From NCBI GenBank assembly GCA_949292775.1, contig CASFBL010000008.1, positions 1 to 64,000 on the forward strand: DNA of 64,000 nt, given 5' to 3'. The translations under genes were made by a program, and so were the position numbers. The notes under the pieces are model-generated. The model saw only the letters and a list, made by a program, of their open reading frames with translations, ran no database searches and was not told the origin of the DNA. Position 1 is the stretch's first letter. Every line of letters starts with the position of its first letter. The DNA comes from an uncultured Eubacteriales bacterium. Its GTDB lineage: Bacteria > Bacillota > Clostridia > Oscillospirales > Acutalibacteraceae. Of this stretch, positions 34,001-42,346 are shown piece by piece.

Positions 34001-36040
34001 TTATTGCGCGGACTGCAGCTCTGCACACCGCGCTTCGATTTTTGGCCAAGCGGCATAGGCATCGCGCTGTTCGAGCAGACGGCAAGCCTCTGTATATGGT
34101 TTGGCTGCGGCTTCAAACAGCTTCATTTTGCGAAGTGCAAGGCGCGTCGCAACCTTTTTGGCTTTTTTCTCTGCGCGCGTGTTTTCCGGAAGCGCATACG
34201 CTTCGTCCACGCAGGAGGCGTCCGGAATTACCAGCCCGTCCGGGAAATACCGGGGAATCAGCACGCTGCTGCGCCGCCAAGCTTTGGCATAGGCAATTTC
34301 TTCCCGCCGCAAGCGGCGTTCCTTTTTTGTCTGCCGGGGCAGGGCTTTCGCCTGTTTGAGCATAGCGGGATCGTAGTGACAGAGCGACTGGACATTGGCT
34401 GCGAGTTCTTCCGCACGGCGCAGAATCTCCTGCAGCTGCGGTGTTTCAAACTTATGCAGTTCGTCTAAAGTCAGCTGCGCGGCAGTGTGTGCGGCCACAG
34501 CGGCTTTATCTTTTTCATCAAAGGGCTTTTCCAAAACGGCCTGTGCTTCGTGAATGGCTTCAACGGTATCCACAAGCATTTCGTCAGAAAGCTCGTTATG
34601 GCTGTAATCGGCGAACAGTGCGCGAATTTTCAAAACTTTGATCATGTTCGCGCGTTTTTCTTCAGAAAGATCATAGAACAAGAAGGGAATAATGGACAAA
34701 ATCGTGCCGATGACGCCGTAAATCAGCATGGCATAAACAATGGGATTGCGGAAGTCGGCGTCAAAAAGGCTGTCATAGTTGTTTGTAAGGCCATAGCTTT
34801 TTAAGATGAACGGGATTGCGTAGCCCGTTGCAAGCGTTATGCCATTGCCCATCAAAACGCCGGTCTGCTCAATAAAGCCCTCCAGCCGGTCACCGGTTTT
34901 ATACTGCTGGTAGTCCATAACATCTGCTTTCATTGCTGGCAGATAAATAATCGACAGTGCAGAGAACATATCCTTGATGAACATCATCAGGAACACGAGT
35001 ATATAGCTTTTGTAGCAGGCCAGCATCAGCGCCATGCAGGCGGTCTGCACGGTGAGAGAAAGCAAACAGATTCGCTTTTTGCCGAATTTGTTGGCAAGCG
35101 GTGCGCCCAAAAGCATGCCCGGTGTAGAAGCTTCGCCGCGAATCACGACCATCAGTGCGTAAAGGGCGGGGTTGTTCATGCCGTAATAAAAAATCCACTG
35201 GAACAAATAGCCGTAGCCGCCCGCAAGGAATCCGAGCCAGGAAGAAGAATTGATGATCCAGAAGTATTTGTTGCGCGCCACCTTTCGAAGGCCGTCCCAA
35301 AACCCGACCTTTGACACATAGCGTTTGGGCACAATGATGCGCTCGCGCGTGCCGAAAACGCACAGCATGCTCACGCCAAGCCCAAGCGTACAGAACAGGG
35401 GAAAGGCGATGCGGTAAGTATGTAGGCTTTCAAGCGGACCTATCAGCGGCAAAACAGGATTTACAACGGTTGGGGCAAAGGAATAAATAATGGAGCTGAT
35501 TTCAATGACCCACGCGCGTTCTTGGGAATTCGGCGACATGACCTGAACGAGCCCCGCATATGCCGCGGAATAAAACGGGGAAAAGAACTGCAAAAGGGTA
35601 AACACGACAAATACCCAAACCGCTTTTTCCTGATAGGTCATTGTGTCATAAGGCAGATAGACGAGCAAGGTGCCGAAAAAGGCGGTGGGAAAGCCCATGT
35701 AAAGAAGATAGGGCCGGAATTTCCCCATGCGGTTGCGCGTGTTGTCAAACAGCATAGCGCGCATGGGTGCAGTCACAAGGCCGATGAGCGTGGACACGAC
35801 ATTCATGGTCTGCAAATCTATGGCCTTAATGCCGATAGAAGCGCCGACAATCATGCTGCCTGCGTTGAGTGCGATCATCCCCACGAGCGATAAAATGAAA
35901 TACACGCCTGCGCCGCCGACGGAATAGGCGGCAAGCTCTTTGTAGGGAATGTATTTCTTTTTCTCCGGCTCGTTCCAATAGGTTTTCACACTTTTGAGCT
36001 TCGCTGTGCAGAAAGACCAAAGGTTACGCAGCTTATTCAT
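34001..36040 (-). CDS. GPH-family (MelB-like) sugar transporter with a long cytoplasmic tail
   Basis: The 679-residue protein has twelve predicted membrane helices in the first ~490 residues and MelB/GPH marks (MFDNTRNRMGKFRPYLL-type loop after helix 2, DVMDYQQYKTGDRLEG between helices 10 and 11). Family members are usually ~450-500 residues. Here ~190 extra residues follow, strongly helical and rich in Ala, Glu, Lys and Arg, with a basic stretch (QTKKERRLRREE). It probably imports a glycoside for the GH3 enzyme downstream. ATG 36040 follows GAGGG, and the TTG at 36055 has no site. The tail has no recognised domain. Confidence 0.82.
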   Translation of the reverse strand: MNKLRNLWSFCTAKLKSVKTYWNEPEKKKYIPYKELAAYSVGGAGVYFILSLVGMIALNAGSMIVGASIGIKAIDLQTMNVVSTLIGLVTAPMRAMLFDNTRNRMGKFRPYLLYMGFPTAFFGTLLVYLPYDTMTYQEKAVWVFVVFTLLQFFSPFYSAAYAGLVQVMSPNSQERAWVIEISSIIYSFAPTVVNPVLPLIGPLESLHTYRIAFPLFCTLGLGVSMLCVFGTRERIIVPKRYVSKVGFWDGLRKVARNKYFWIINSSSWLGFLAGGYGYLFQWIFYYGMNNPALYALMVVIRGEASTPGMLLGAPLANKFGKKRICLLSLTVQTACMALMLACYKSYILVFLMMFIKDMFSALSIIYLPAMKADVMDYQQYKTGDRLEGFIEQTGVLMGNGITLATGYAIPFILKSYGLTNNYDSLFDADFRNPIVYAMLIYGVIGTILSIIPFLFYDLSEEKRANMIKVLKIRALFADYSHNELSDEMLVDTVEAIHEAQAVLEKPFDEKDKAAVAAHTAAQLTLDELHKFETPQLQEILRRAEELAANVQSLCHYDPAMLKQAKALPRQTKKERRLRREEIAYAKAWRRSSVLIPRYFPDGLVIPDASCVDEAYALPENTRAEKKAKKVATRLALRKMKLFEAAAKPYTEACRLLEQRDAYAAWPKIEARCAELQSAQ

Positions 36041-36069
36041 AGGCTTCCCTCGCAATCCGGCTGTGCCGG

Positions 36070-37380
36070 TTAATCAGCTTCTTCTTGAAAACCGCTGTCC
36101 TCCAAGCCCAAAACAGATGCGGCCTCCATTTGCTCGAGATCTTCAACGGTGCGCAGCTTTTTGCGAATGATGGTGTTGCGCTTTTGTGCATCGTCGAGCG
36201 TCTTTCCGGCGTCATCGATTTTCTTTTTCGCCTTCTCCAAAATGACACCGAAGTTTTCATACTGTGCCTTTGCCGCGCCTAAAAGCATGCGTACTTCATT
36301 TGCCTTTTCGTTGATTGCCACAGTTTTAAAGCCCATGGAAAGGGAATTGAGCAGAGCGGTAATGGTGGAGGGCCCCGCCACCATGACATTGCATTCGTTT
36401 TGGATTTTTTCCAAAATGCCGGAAGAGGACGAAACGATTTCGGCATATAACCCTTCCGTCGCAAGGTACATAATGGCAAACGGCGTGGTTTTCGGCACAT
36501 TGATATATTTTTTGATAAGCTTTGCTTCACTAAGAACGCGGTCTTCCAGCGCCTTGCGCGCCGCTTTAACAGCGTCGGGGTCGGCGTGCTCTGCCGCGGT
36601 GCACAGACGCACATAGTCCTCCATCGGGAATTTGGAGTCTACGGGCAGGTAGGTGATGCGCGATTTGTCGTCGCTCGCCGGAATGCGAATGGCGAATTCC
36701 ACGCGTTCCGAGTCTTTTTCACCGGTCGCAATATTCTTGTCATACATATTCGGAATGGTCTGGTCGAGAATGGTCTCGAGCTGCACTTCCGCCCAGGTGC
36801 CGCGCGCTTTGACATTGGTAAGCACCCGGTTGAGTGCGCCGACATTGTCCGTCACGCCGACTGAAAGCTCTTTCATTTCACCCAAGGATTTATACAGGTT
36901 TTCAAGCTGTTCGGAAACGGTCTTGAACGAGCTGTTAAGGCGTGTGGTCAGCGTGGAGGTCAGTTTTTCATCCACCGTCGCACGCATTTCATCAAGCTTC
37001 TTTTCGTTGCTTTCCTGCATTTTGCCGATTGCGGCTTCCACCACCTTGACCAGCCGTTCATTTTCCTGCACCGTGCGGTCACGGATGTCGTTCAAAGATT
37101 TTGTGACCGTTTCATTTAAGGTGATGCGTTGTTCAAAGTTCGCCTTGGTCATTTCACTGAGCTTGCCCTGCATGGTTTCAAGCTGCTTGGAAAGCTCCAT
37201 GCGGTTGCGGGCAAATTCGTCGGAAACATTTTTCTGCTGTTCTGCCACGCGCGCGGTCAGCTGCGCGATTTGCGGCGCCGTGTCGTCCGTCTTTTTGCGG
37301 CCTGCCAAAATGGCGCCGGCAACGGCGGCGACAGCAGCCACAGCTGCAAACACTAAAATCAGGATTTCAAATGTAGTCAT
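36070..37380 (-). CDS. rmuC: DNA recombination protein RmuC homologue
   Basis: The 436-residue protein has an N-terminal membrane helix (~5-27), a long coiled coil (~35-200) and the C-terminal RmuC domain. The expected segments LEQILDQTIPNMY-like (LETILDQTIPNMYD), DSKFPMEDY and MYLATEGLYAEI are present. The domain has a PD-(D/E)XK-type fold in the family and limits inverted-repeat rearrangements. The start follows AGAGGTG. It ends 29 bases before the transporter gene on the same strand, so they may be cotranscribed without being functionally linked. Confidence 0.92.
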   Translation of the reverse strand: MTTFEILILVFAAVAAVAAVAGAILAGRKKTDDTAPQIAQLTARVAEQQKNVSDEFARNRMELSKQLETMQGKLSEMTKANFEQRITLNETVTKSLNDIRDRTVQENERLVKVVEAAIGKMQESNEKKLDEMRATVDEKLTSTLTTRLNSSFKTVSEQLENLYKSLGEMKELSVGVTDNVGALNRVLTNVKARGTWAEVQLETILDQTIPNMYDKNIATGEKDSERVEFAIRIPASDDKSRITYLPVDSKFPMEDYVRLCTAAEHADPDAVKAARKALEDRVLSEAKLIKKYINVPKTTPFAIMYLATEGLYAEIVSSSSGILEKIQNECNVMVAGPSTITALLNSLSMGFKTVAINEKANEVRMLLGAAKAQYENFGVILEKAKKKIDDAGKTLDDAQKRNTIIRKKLRTVEDLEQMEAASVLGLEDSGFQEEAD

Positions 37381-37534
37381 AAAAGCACCTCTATATAAGA
37401 TTTGTTACCATTTTACCACCTTTGCAGTCCAAAAAAGCGGACAGCAAAGGCAGGGTGCTTTGCCGAATAATCTACTCTTTCTTATATTGTAACGGCAAAG
37501 CAGTTTGAAATATATCAAAATTCCGCTTGAAATG

Positions 37535-38308
37535 CTATTTTTCCGAGACGTCTTCCGAAAAATCAAAAGGATTCGCCGAAAACACGCGCGGCGTAACACC
37601 GTAAGCCTTTTTAAAACAGGCGATGAAATAGGACTCGGAGCAAAACGAAAGAAGATAAGCAACATTGCTGCACGAAAGTCCGTTTTCCAGCAGGCGTCCG
37701 GCTTCCCGCAGTTTTTCTGAAAGAATATAGCGGGAGAGCGTTTTGCCGGTTTCTTTTTTGAATACGGCGGAAAGATAGTCCGGCGAAAGAGAGCAGCTCT
37801 CGGCCACTTGCGGCACAGAGATTTTTTCATATAAATGCCGTTCAATATAGTTGATGCTGTGGCGCACATGTGGTGAATAGCGCAGGCGTTTGTGTGCCTG
37901 ATTGACAAGCGTGGTCAGTTCCACCGCCTTTTGGGTAAGGAATTCTAAAATCTCGTCGCCGGTTTTAAAGTTGTCCACACATTGTATGTAGTGGTCGCTT
38001 AGGTTATAGGCGCTGATTTCCTCCAAGCCCCCGGCCATTGCGGCGCGCGCGGCAAGCGTAATGCAGCTGACCGCCCAGTATTGCATTTGCCGCAGGCTGT
38101 CGTTGGAAAGCTTGCCTATGACAAACCCGCTTTTGAAATACTGCTCCATTTTTTCTTCCAGGCGCTGTGTGTCGCCTTGGCGAATACAGTCGTAAAACGC
38201 AGTTTCCGCCTGAAGCGGTGTGTGCAAAATACCGCTTTCCCGCTGAATAAACGCCGCCTGTTTTCCGCTTCCGGGTGCTATCTGGATTCGGTTCATATCC
38301 GGTTTCAA
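37535..38308 (-). CDS. AraC/XylS-family transcriptional regulator
   Basis: The ~257-residue protein has an N-terminal helical sensor region (not a cupin I can recognise) and a C-terminal AraC DNA-binding domain. Both HTH units are visible: VPQVAESCSLSPDYLSAVFK and NVAYLLSFCSESYFIACFKK followed by GVTPRVF. The best start is TTG 38308, 8 bases after GGGGAGG; ATG 38296 is too far from it, and an upstream TTG at 38356 lacks a site. It is divergent from azlCD, which it may control. This is inferred from position only. Confidence 0.8.
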   Translation of the reverse strand: MKPDMNRIQIAPGSGKQAAFIQRESGILHTPLQAETAFYDCIRQGDTQRLEEKMEQYFKSGFVIGKLSNDSLRQMQYWAVSCITLAARAAMAGGLEEISAYNLSDHYIQCVDNFKTGDEILEFLTQKAVELTTLVNQAHKRLRYSPHVRHSINYIERHLYEKISVPQVAESCSLSPDYLSAVFKKETGKTLSRYILSEKLREAGRLLENGLSCSNVAYLLSFCSESYFIACFKKAYGVTPRVFSANPFDFSEDVSEK

Positions 38309-38413
38309 GCTGTTCGCCTCCCCAAAAAAGTTCTGATAACAGAATACCGTTTTCAAAACAAAATGTCAACGGAATTACGACAGTTTTCGCGGAATTTTAG
38401 CGTGCTTGCCTGC

Positions 38414-38442
38414 TTGTGCGCGCGGCGATTTTTTGATATACT
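38414..38442 (+). promoter_or_regulatory. Promoter of azlCD
   Basis: TTGTGC at 38414-38419 and TATACT at 38437-38442 are 17 bases apart, within the divergent region shared with the AraC-type gene. Confidence 0.5.
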
Positions 38443-38470
38443 GAATTTGTATTTTCTCGGAGGTGATTTG

Positions 38471-39190
38471 GTGGTAGCTGCGCGCTCGAAAAATAAATAT
38501 ATAACGGCTTTGCGAGCCGCCTTTCCCTACACCGTGCCGATTTTTGCGGGCTTCTGGTTTTTGGGGATAACCTACGGGGTATTGATGCGTACAGAGGGCT
38601 TTTCGGTTTGGTATCCCTTTTTGATGAGCCTGACGATTTTTGCCGGTTCTGCGGAATTTGTCGCCGCAAACCTGCTGCTCGGTGCTTTTCAGCCGCTGGG
38701 GGCGTTTTTTCTTACGCTCATGATCAACGCCCGACACCTGTTTTACGGGATTTCCATGTTAGAGCGTTACCGCGAGGTGCGTGGGCTCAAACGCATTTAT
38801 TTGATTTTCGGCATGTGTGATGAAAGCTTTTCCATTAACTGCACGGCGGACATTCCGAAAGGTGTGGACCGTGGCTGGTTCTATTTTTTTGTAACGCTGC
38901 TCAATCACATTTACTGGGTCACCGGCGCAACGCTCGGCGGTATTTTTGGCGCATGGTTCACCTTTAATACCGAGGGGTTAGACTTTGTAATGACCGCCAT
39001 GTTTGTGGTGATTTTTATAGAGCAGTGGAAAAAAGATGACTGCCACACACCCGCACTTTTGGGGCTTTTGCTTTCGGCGCTTTGTCTTGCGGTGTTTGGC
39101 GCGGATAACTTCATTCTTCCGGCTATGGGCGCGATTTTGCTTGCCCTTACGCTTTTGCGCGGTAAGCTTGAAAGGGGGCGCGCAGCATGA
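38471..39190 (+). CDS. azlC: AzlC-like branched-chain amino acid exporter large subunit
   Basis: A 239-residue membrane protein with about five to six helices and AzlC marks: [48 protein letters not shown] and a late [17 protein letters not shown]. With AzlD it exports branched-chain amino acids or analogues. The start is GTG 38471, 7 bases after GGAGG; TTG 38468 is too close. It overlaps azlD by 4 bases (ATGA), so translation is coupled. Confidence 0.88.
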   Translation: MVAARSKNKYITALRAAFPYTVPIFAGFWFLGITYGVLMRTEGFSVWYPFLMSLTIFAGSAEFVAANLLLGAFQPLGAFFLTLMINARHLFYGISMLERYREVRGLKRIYLIFGMCDESFSINCTADIPKGVDRGWFYFFVTLLNHIYWVTGATLGGIFGAWFTFNTEGLDFVMTAMFVVIFIEQWKKDDCHTPALLGLLLSALCLAVFGADNFILPAMGAILLALTLLRGKLERGRAA

Positions 39191-39519
39191 CAATGACGCT
39201 TTCCCAGCAAATCATCACCCTTGCGTGCGTGGTGGCGGCAACGGTGCTTACGCGCTTTTTGCCGTTTTTGGTGTTCCCGAAAAATCGCCCGATTCCGAAA
39301 TTTTTACAGTATCTCGGCAAGGTGCTGCCGGGCGCGGTGTTCGGCCTTTTGGTGATTTATTGCCTGAAAAATGTACCCCTTTTGTCCGGCAGTCACGGGC
39401 TTCCGGAACTCATCGCCATTTTGGTGGTCGTCGCGCTGCATCTTTGGAAAAAGCAGATGCTTTTGTCCATTGCCGGCGGCACCGTCGTCTATATGCTGCT
39501 TGTGCAGTTTGTATTTTGA
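39187..39519 (+). CDS. azlD: AzlD-like branched-chain amino acid transporter small subunit
   Basis: The 110-residue protein has about four membrane helices and the AzlD pattern [19 protein letters not shown] and [19 protein letters not shown]. It starts inside the azlC stop (ATGA overlap) and forms the exporter with it. Size is normal. Confidence 0.88.
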   Translation: MTMTLSQQIITLACVVAATVLTRFLPFLVFPKNRPIPKFLQYLGKVLPGAVFGLLVIYCLKNVPLLSGSHGLPELIAILVVVALHLWKKQMLLSIAGGTVVYMLLVQFVF

Positions 39520-39548
39520 TTTTGTGTGAGCGTAGTGGAGGAAGCTTT

Positions 39549-39971
39549 ATGCATAAAGTGTTTGGAAAAAAAGCCCCTGCGCCGTATTATGAGAGGAAAG
39601 GCGCTTATATCATCCCGGTAAAAGACAACAAAATCGCCGTTGTCAAAACACCGAAAGGGCTGTTTTTCTTAGGCGGCGGAATTGAAAACGGTGAAACGGA
39701 CGAAGCGTGTATCCGGCGGGAATGCTTGGGAGAAGCGGGTGTCGAGGTAGCAGTCGGCGAGCAAATCTGTTCGGCTGAAACCTTTACAAGCCACCCGCGG
39801 CTTGGACTTTTTCACCCGATTCAGACCTATTACACGGGCGAAATTAAAAAACCCATAGAAAAAGACCATGATTTTCTCTGGGCAAGCTTTGAAGATCTGG
39901 ACGGGAAAGTGTTTGCCGAAATGCAAAACTGGGCTTTGCGGGAATTTTGGAAAAACCACACAGAAAAATAA
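39549..39971 (+). CDS. Nudix hydrolase
   Basis: A 140-residue single-domain Nudix protein. The Nudix box covers about residues 40-62 (GGIENGETDEACIRRE, then CLGEAGVEV). The consensus REUxEExGU has Gly in place of the first Glu of the EE pair, while the second is kept. That Glu normally binds metal, so activity may be altered or use the other ligands. The substrate is unknown. ATG 39549 follows GGAGG by 6 bases. It lies 29 bases behind azlD but need not be related. Confidence 0.8.
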   Translation: MHKVFGKKAPAPYYERKGAYIIPVKDNKIAVVKTPKGLFFLGGGIENGETDEACIRRECLGEAGVEVAVGEQICSAETFTSHPRLGLFHPIQTYYTGEIKKPIEKDHDFLWASFEDLDGKVFAEMQNWALREFWKNHTEK

Positions 39972-39980
39972 GTTAGAAAA

Positions 39981-40005
39981 AAAGCGTTGCCTTTGGCAAC
40001 GCTTT
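39981..40005. terminator. Bidirectional terminator between Nudix and ABC permease genes
   Basis: AAAGCGTTGCC, a TTT loop and GGCAACGCTTT, flanked by A-run on the left and TTCTTTT on the right. Confidence 0.85.
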
Positions 40006-40018
40006 TTCTTTTATACTG

Positions 40019-40912
40019 TTATACTTTCTTTTTTAATGTGTTTAAAAGAATATAAACCCCGACAAGCAAAACAACCGTTACGCCAATGACGATATACATT
40101 TCACTGATTTGTACTTTTTCGTCAAAGAAATATAAATTGCAGTCAATCGCGTCTCGCATGCTGTCAACCACAACGCCGGGAATCCCTTGCTCTTCCATTT
40201 CCGCAAATACGCCGCCGAGCGCATGGTTTCGAACGAGCGAAGTGCCGTAAGTTCCCGGCAAAAACAGGAGCACTTTTTGAAGTCCGTCGCTGAACGAGGA
40301 GATCGGCATGTAAGCGCCGCAAATGAATCCATAGCCCGCGCTGATAATCGCGCCGACGGCAGAAATTTGCCCTTGTGTATTCAAAAAGAAATTGATAAGG
40401 GAAGAAAGCGCCGTGCCGAAAAGACTTAACAGTAAAACATCTAAAAGCAAAAACAGCACATCGGAAATGCGCATGTACCAACCGACAATGGCGACATAGC
40501 CGAGACAGATGCCGGTGGCAGCGAAACAGACAATCAGCGTTGAAATGAGGGTTGCGACATAATAACTAATGGAAAGCGTCGCCGATTTGACAGGCGAAAT
40601 CCGCAAATCCTTAATACTGCCGTTCACCTTGTCCTGCACCATTAAAAAGTTGGAGCAGAACGCAACTGTAATGCAGGATACCGCGAGAATGGAGGAAATA
40701 AGCTGCCCGCCGACCAGTCCGTCGATCAGGCCTTCGTCCATTTTCACCCCTTGCGGCAGCCCGGCGGTGAAGGTGTCCCGATAGACATTGCCGAGAAAAG
40801 TGGCGTATAAAACCAGTAAAATTGCCGGAGTAATCAGGGAGGTAAAAAACATACCCTTATCCTTGAAAAACAGCTTGATGTTTCGTTTGATAAGTACGGC
40901 TGTGGTTGTCAC
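40019..40912 (-). CDS. ABC-2 type transporter permease
   Basis: The 297-residue protein has six predicted membrane helices and a long extracytoplasmic loop after the first. The pattern matches ABC-2 exporters (LIKRNIKLFFKDKGMFFTSLITPAILL at the start, GYGFICGAYMPISSFSDGLQKVLLFLP near residue 200). Start GTG 40912 overlaps the ATPase stop by 4 bases, with GGGGGTG upstream. Together they would export a drug, lipid or peptide; the substrate is unknown. Confidence 0.85.
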   Translation of the reverse strand: MTTTAVLIKRNIKLFFKDKGMFFTSLITPAILLVLYATFLGNVYRDTFTAGLPQGVKMDEGLIDGLVGGQLISSILAVSCITVAFCSNFLMVQDKVNGSIKDLRISPVKSATLSISYYVATLISTLIVCFAATGICLGYVAIVGWYMRISDVLFLLLDVLLLSLFGTALSSLINFFLNTQGQISAVGAIISAGYGFICGAYMPISSFSDGLQKVLLFLPGTYGTSLVRNHALGGVFAEMEEQGIPGVVVDSMRDAIDCNLYFFDEKVQISEMYIVIGVTVVLLVGVYILLNTLKKKV

Positions 40913-41823
40913 TTCTGGGCACCCCCTTCCAGATTTTTGCCTGTCACTGCAAGAAACACATCATCCATTTTGCCTTTGGTGATTTCATAGTCTTTAAAAA
41001 TGTCGGGGCGCTTTACAATCAGCGCTGTTGCCGCTGCGGTATCAGGCACAGAAAGCCTGTAAGCGTCGCGAAGCGGTTCATAAGTGACACCAAGCGTTTT
41101 TACTGCTTCCTCATTTACACTGTAAAGCGTGATAAAATCGCCAGTATAGGTGTTTTTCAGCTGTAACGGCGTGCCTTTCGCGGCAATCTTGCCGCTGTCG
41201 ATAATGACCACATAATCCGCTTCAGCGGCTTCTTCCATATAATGTGTGGTGAGAAAAACGGTCATGTTTTCCGTGCTTCTTAAATGGTCAATGATATTCC
41301 AAATCGTTTTGCGCGTCTGCGGGTCAAGGCCGGTGGTCGGCTCGTCCAAAATGAGGATTTTCGGTTTGTGCAAAAGCGCACGCGCAATGTCAATTCGCCG
41401 CCGCTGCCCGCCTGAAAGCTTCCCGACGGGGCGTTTTAATAAATCTTCAAATTCCAAAAGGGTAGAAAGCTCCGAGAGCCTTGTCTTAAAATTCTGTCCT
41501 AAAATCCCATAAAGCGCAGCACGGCTTTCCAAGTTGTCATATACGCTCAAAGCGGCGTCCAAAACGGAATTTTGAAACACAACACCGAGGTCGCGTTTGA
41601 TGCGGTCGGGGTCACGGTCGAGGTCTGTGCCGTCAATTTCCACATGACCGCTGTCTTTCGAAAGCTGACCGCAGATAATATTGATTGTGGTGGATTTGCC
41701 TGCGCCGTTGATGCCGAGAAATGCAAACAGCTCGCCGGTTTTTACGCAGAAGCTTAAATCCTGCACCGCTTTGACTTCGCCAAAATTCTTGTTTAAATGC
41801 TCAATTGCAATGATGTTTTCCAT
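40909..41823 (-). CDS. ABC transporter ATP-binding protein
   Basis: A 304-residue ATPase of the DrrA/CcmA type. Walker A is GINGAGKST, the Q-loop lies in GVVFQNSVLD, the signature is LSGGQRRRIDIARAL, Walker B is ILILDEPTTGLD and the switch His is in LTTHYMEEA. It drives the permease encoded next. The start at 41823 follows AAAGGA by 7 bases; an upstream in-frame extension has no ribosome site. It is divergent from the BlaI-type regulator. Confidence 0.92.
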   Translation of the reverse strand: MENIIAIEHLNKNFGEVKAVQDLSFCVKTGELFAFLGINGAGKSTTINIICGQLSKDSGHVEIDGTDLDRDPDRIKRDLGVVFQNSVLDAALSVYDNLESRAALYGILGQNFKTRLSELSTLLEFEDLLKRPVGKLSGGQRRRIDIARALLHKPKILILDEPTTGLDPQTRKTIWNIIDHLRSTENMTVFLTTHYMEEAAEADYVVIIDSGKIAAKGTPLQLKNTYTGDFITLYSVNEEAVKTLGVTYEPLRDAYRLSVPDTAAATALIVKRPDIFKDYEITKGKMDDVFLAVTGKNLEGGAQK

Positions 41824-41910
41824 AAGCCCGTCCTTTCCATGCTGACAGGAAGTTGAAATCAGTATATCATATCTTTTTTTCGCGCGCAACAGGGTGCCTG
41901 CGCAAAGGTG

Positions 41911-41939
41911 TTGACAAATCGGTTTACATAATGTAGAAT
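41911..41939 (+). promoter_or_regulatory. Promoter of the BlaI-M56 operon
   Basis: A consensus TTGACA (41911-41916) and TAGAAT (41934-41939) with exact 17-base spacing, 43 bases upstream of the regulator start. Confidence 0.75.
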
Positions 41940-41960
41940 GGAATCGAACGACATGATGTA
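41925..41960 (+). promoter_or_regulatory. Two BlaI/MecI-type operators over and behind the promoter
   Basis: A perfect 11-base palindrome TACATAATGTA (41925-41935) overlaps the -10 region. A second near copy, ACATGATGT (41951-41959) with TAGA following both, lies about 25 bases downstream. Both carry the TACA/TGTA half-sites known for BlaI and MecI operators, so autoregulation of the next gene is expected. Confidence 0.65.
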
Positions 41961-41981
41961 GACCAAAAGGAGGTGCTTTGG

Positions 41982-42344
41982 GTGGCGGACTTGACCTTGG
42001 GTGCGATTGAATCCCGTTTCGCCGATATCATTTGGAGCAACGAGCCGATTTCGTCTACCGAGCTTTCCAAAAGAAGCGAGGAACTGCTCGGCTGGAAAAA
42101 AAGCACTTCGTTCACCGTTTTAAAACGGCTTTGCGAAAAAGGTATTTTTCAAAATCAAAAGGGGCGCGTCACTTCGCTGATCTCCCGCGATGATTTTTAC
42201 GCCGCGCAAAGCGAAAAGTTTGTGGACGAGACCTTTGACGGTTCACTGCCTGCGTTTTTGGCGGCATTTACAGCAAGAAAGGGCTTGACGCAAAACGATG
42301 TGGACACGCTGCGCCGCATGATTGACGAATATGAGGAGGGCTGA
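41982..42344 (+). CDS. BlaI/MecI-family transcriptional repressor
   Basis: The 120-residue winged-helix protein has the family start LTLGAIESRFADIIW and the DNA-recognition part LGWKKSTSFTVLKRLCEKGIF. The site where BlaR1-type signalling cleaves BlaI lies near the end of the DNA-binding domain and cannot be read exactly here. It would bind the two operators upstream and repress its own operon. GTG 41982 follows AGGAGG by 8 bases. The M56 protease gene starts 2 bases after its stop. Confidence 0.88.
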   Translation: MADLTLGAIESRFADIIWSNEPISSTELSKRSEELLGWKKSTSFTVLKRLCEKGIFQNQKGRVTSLISRDDFYAAQSEKFVDETFDGSLPAFLAAFTARKGLTQNDVDTLRRMIDEYEEG

Positions 42345-42346
42345 AT

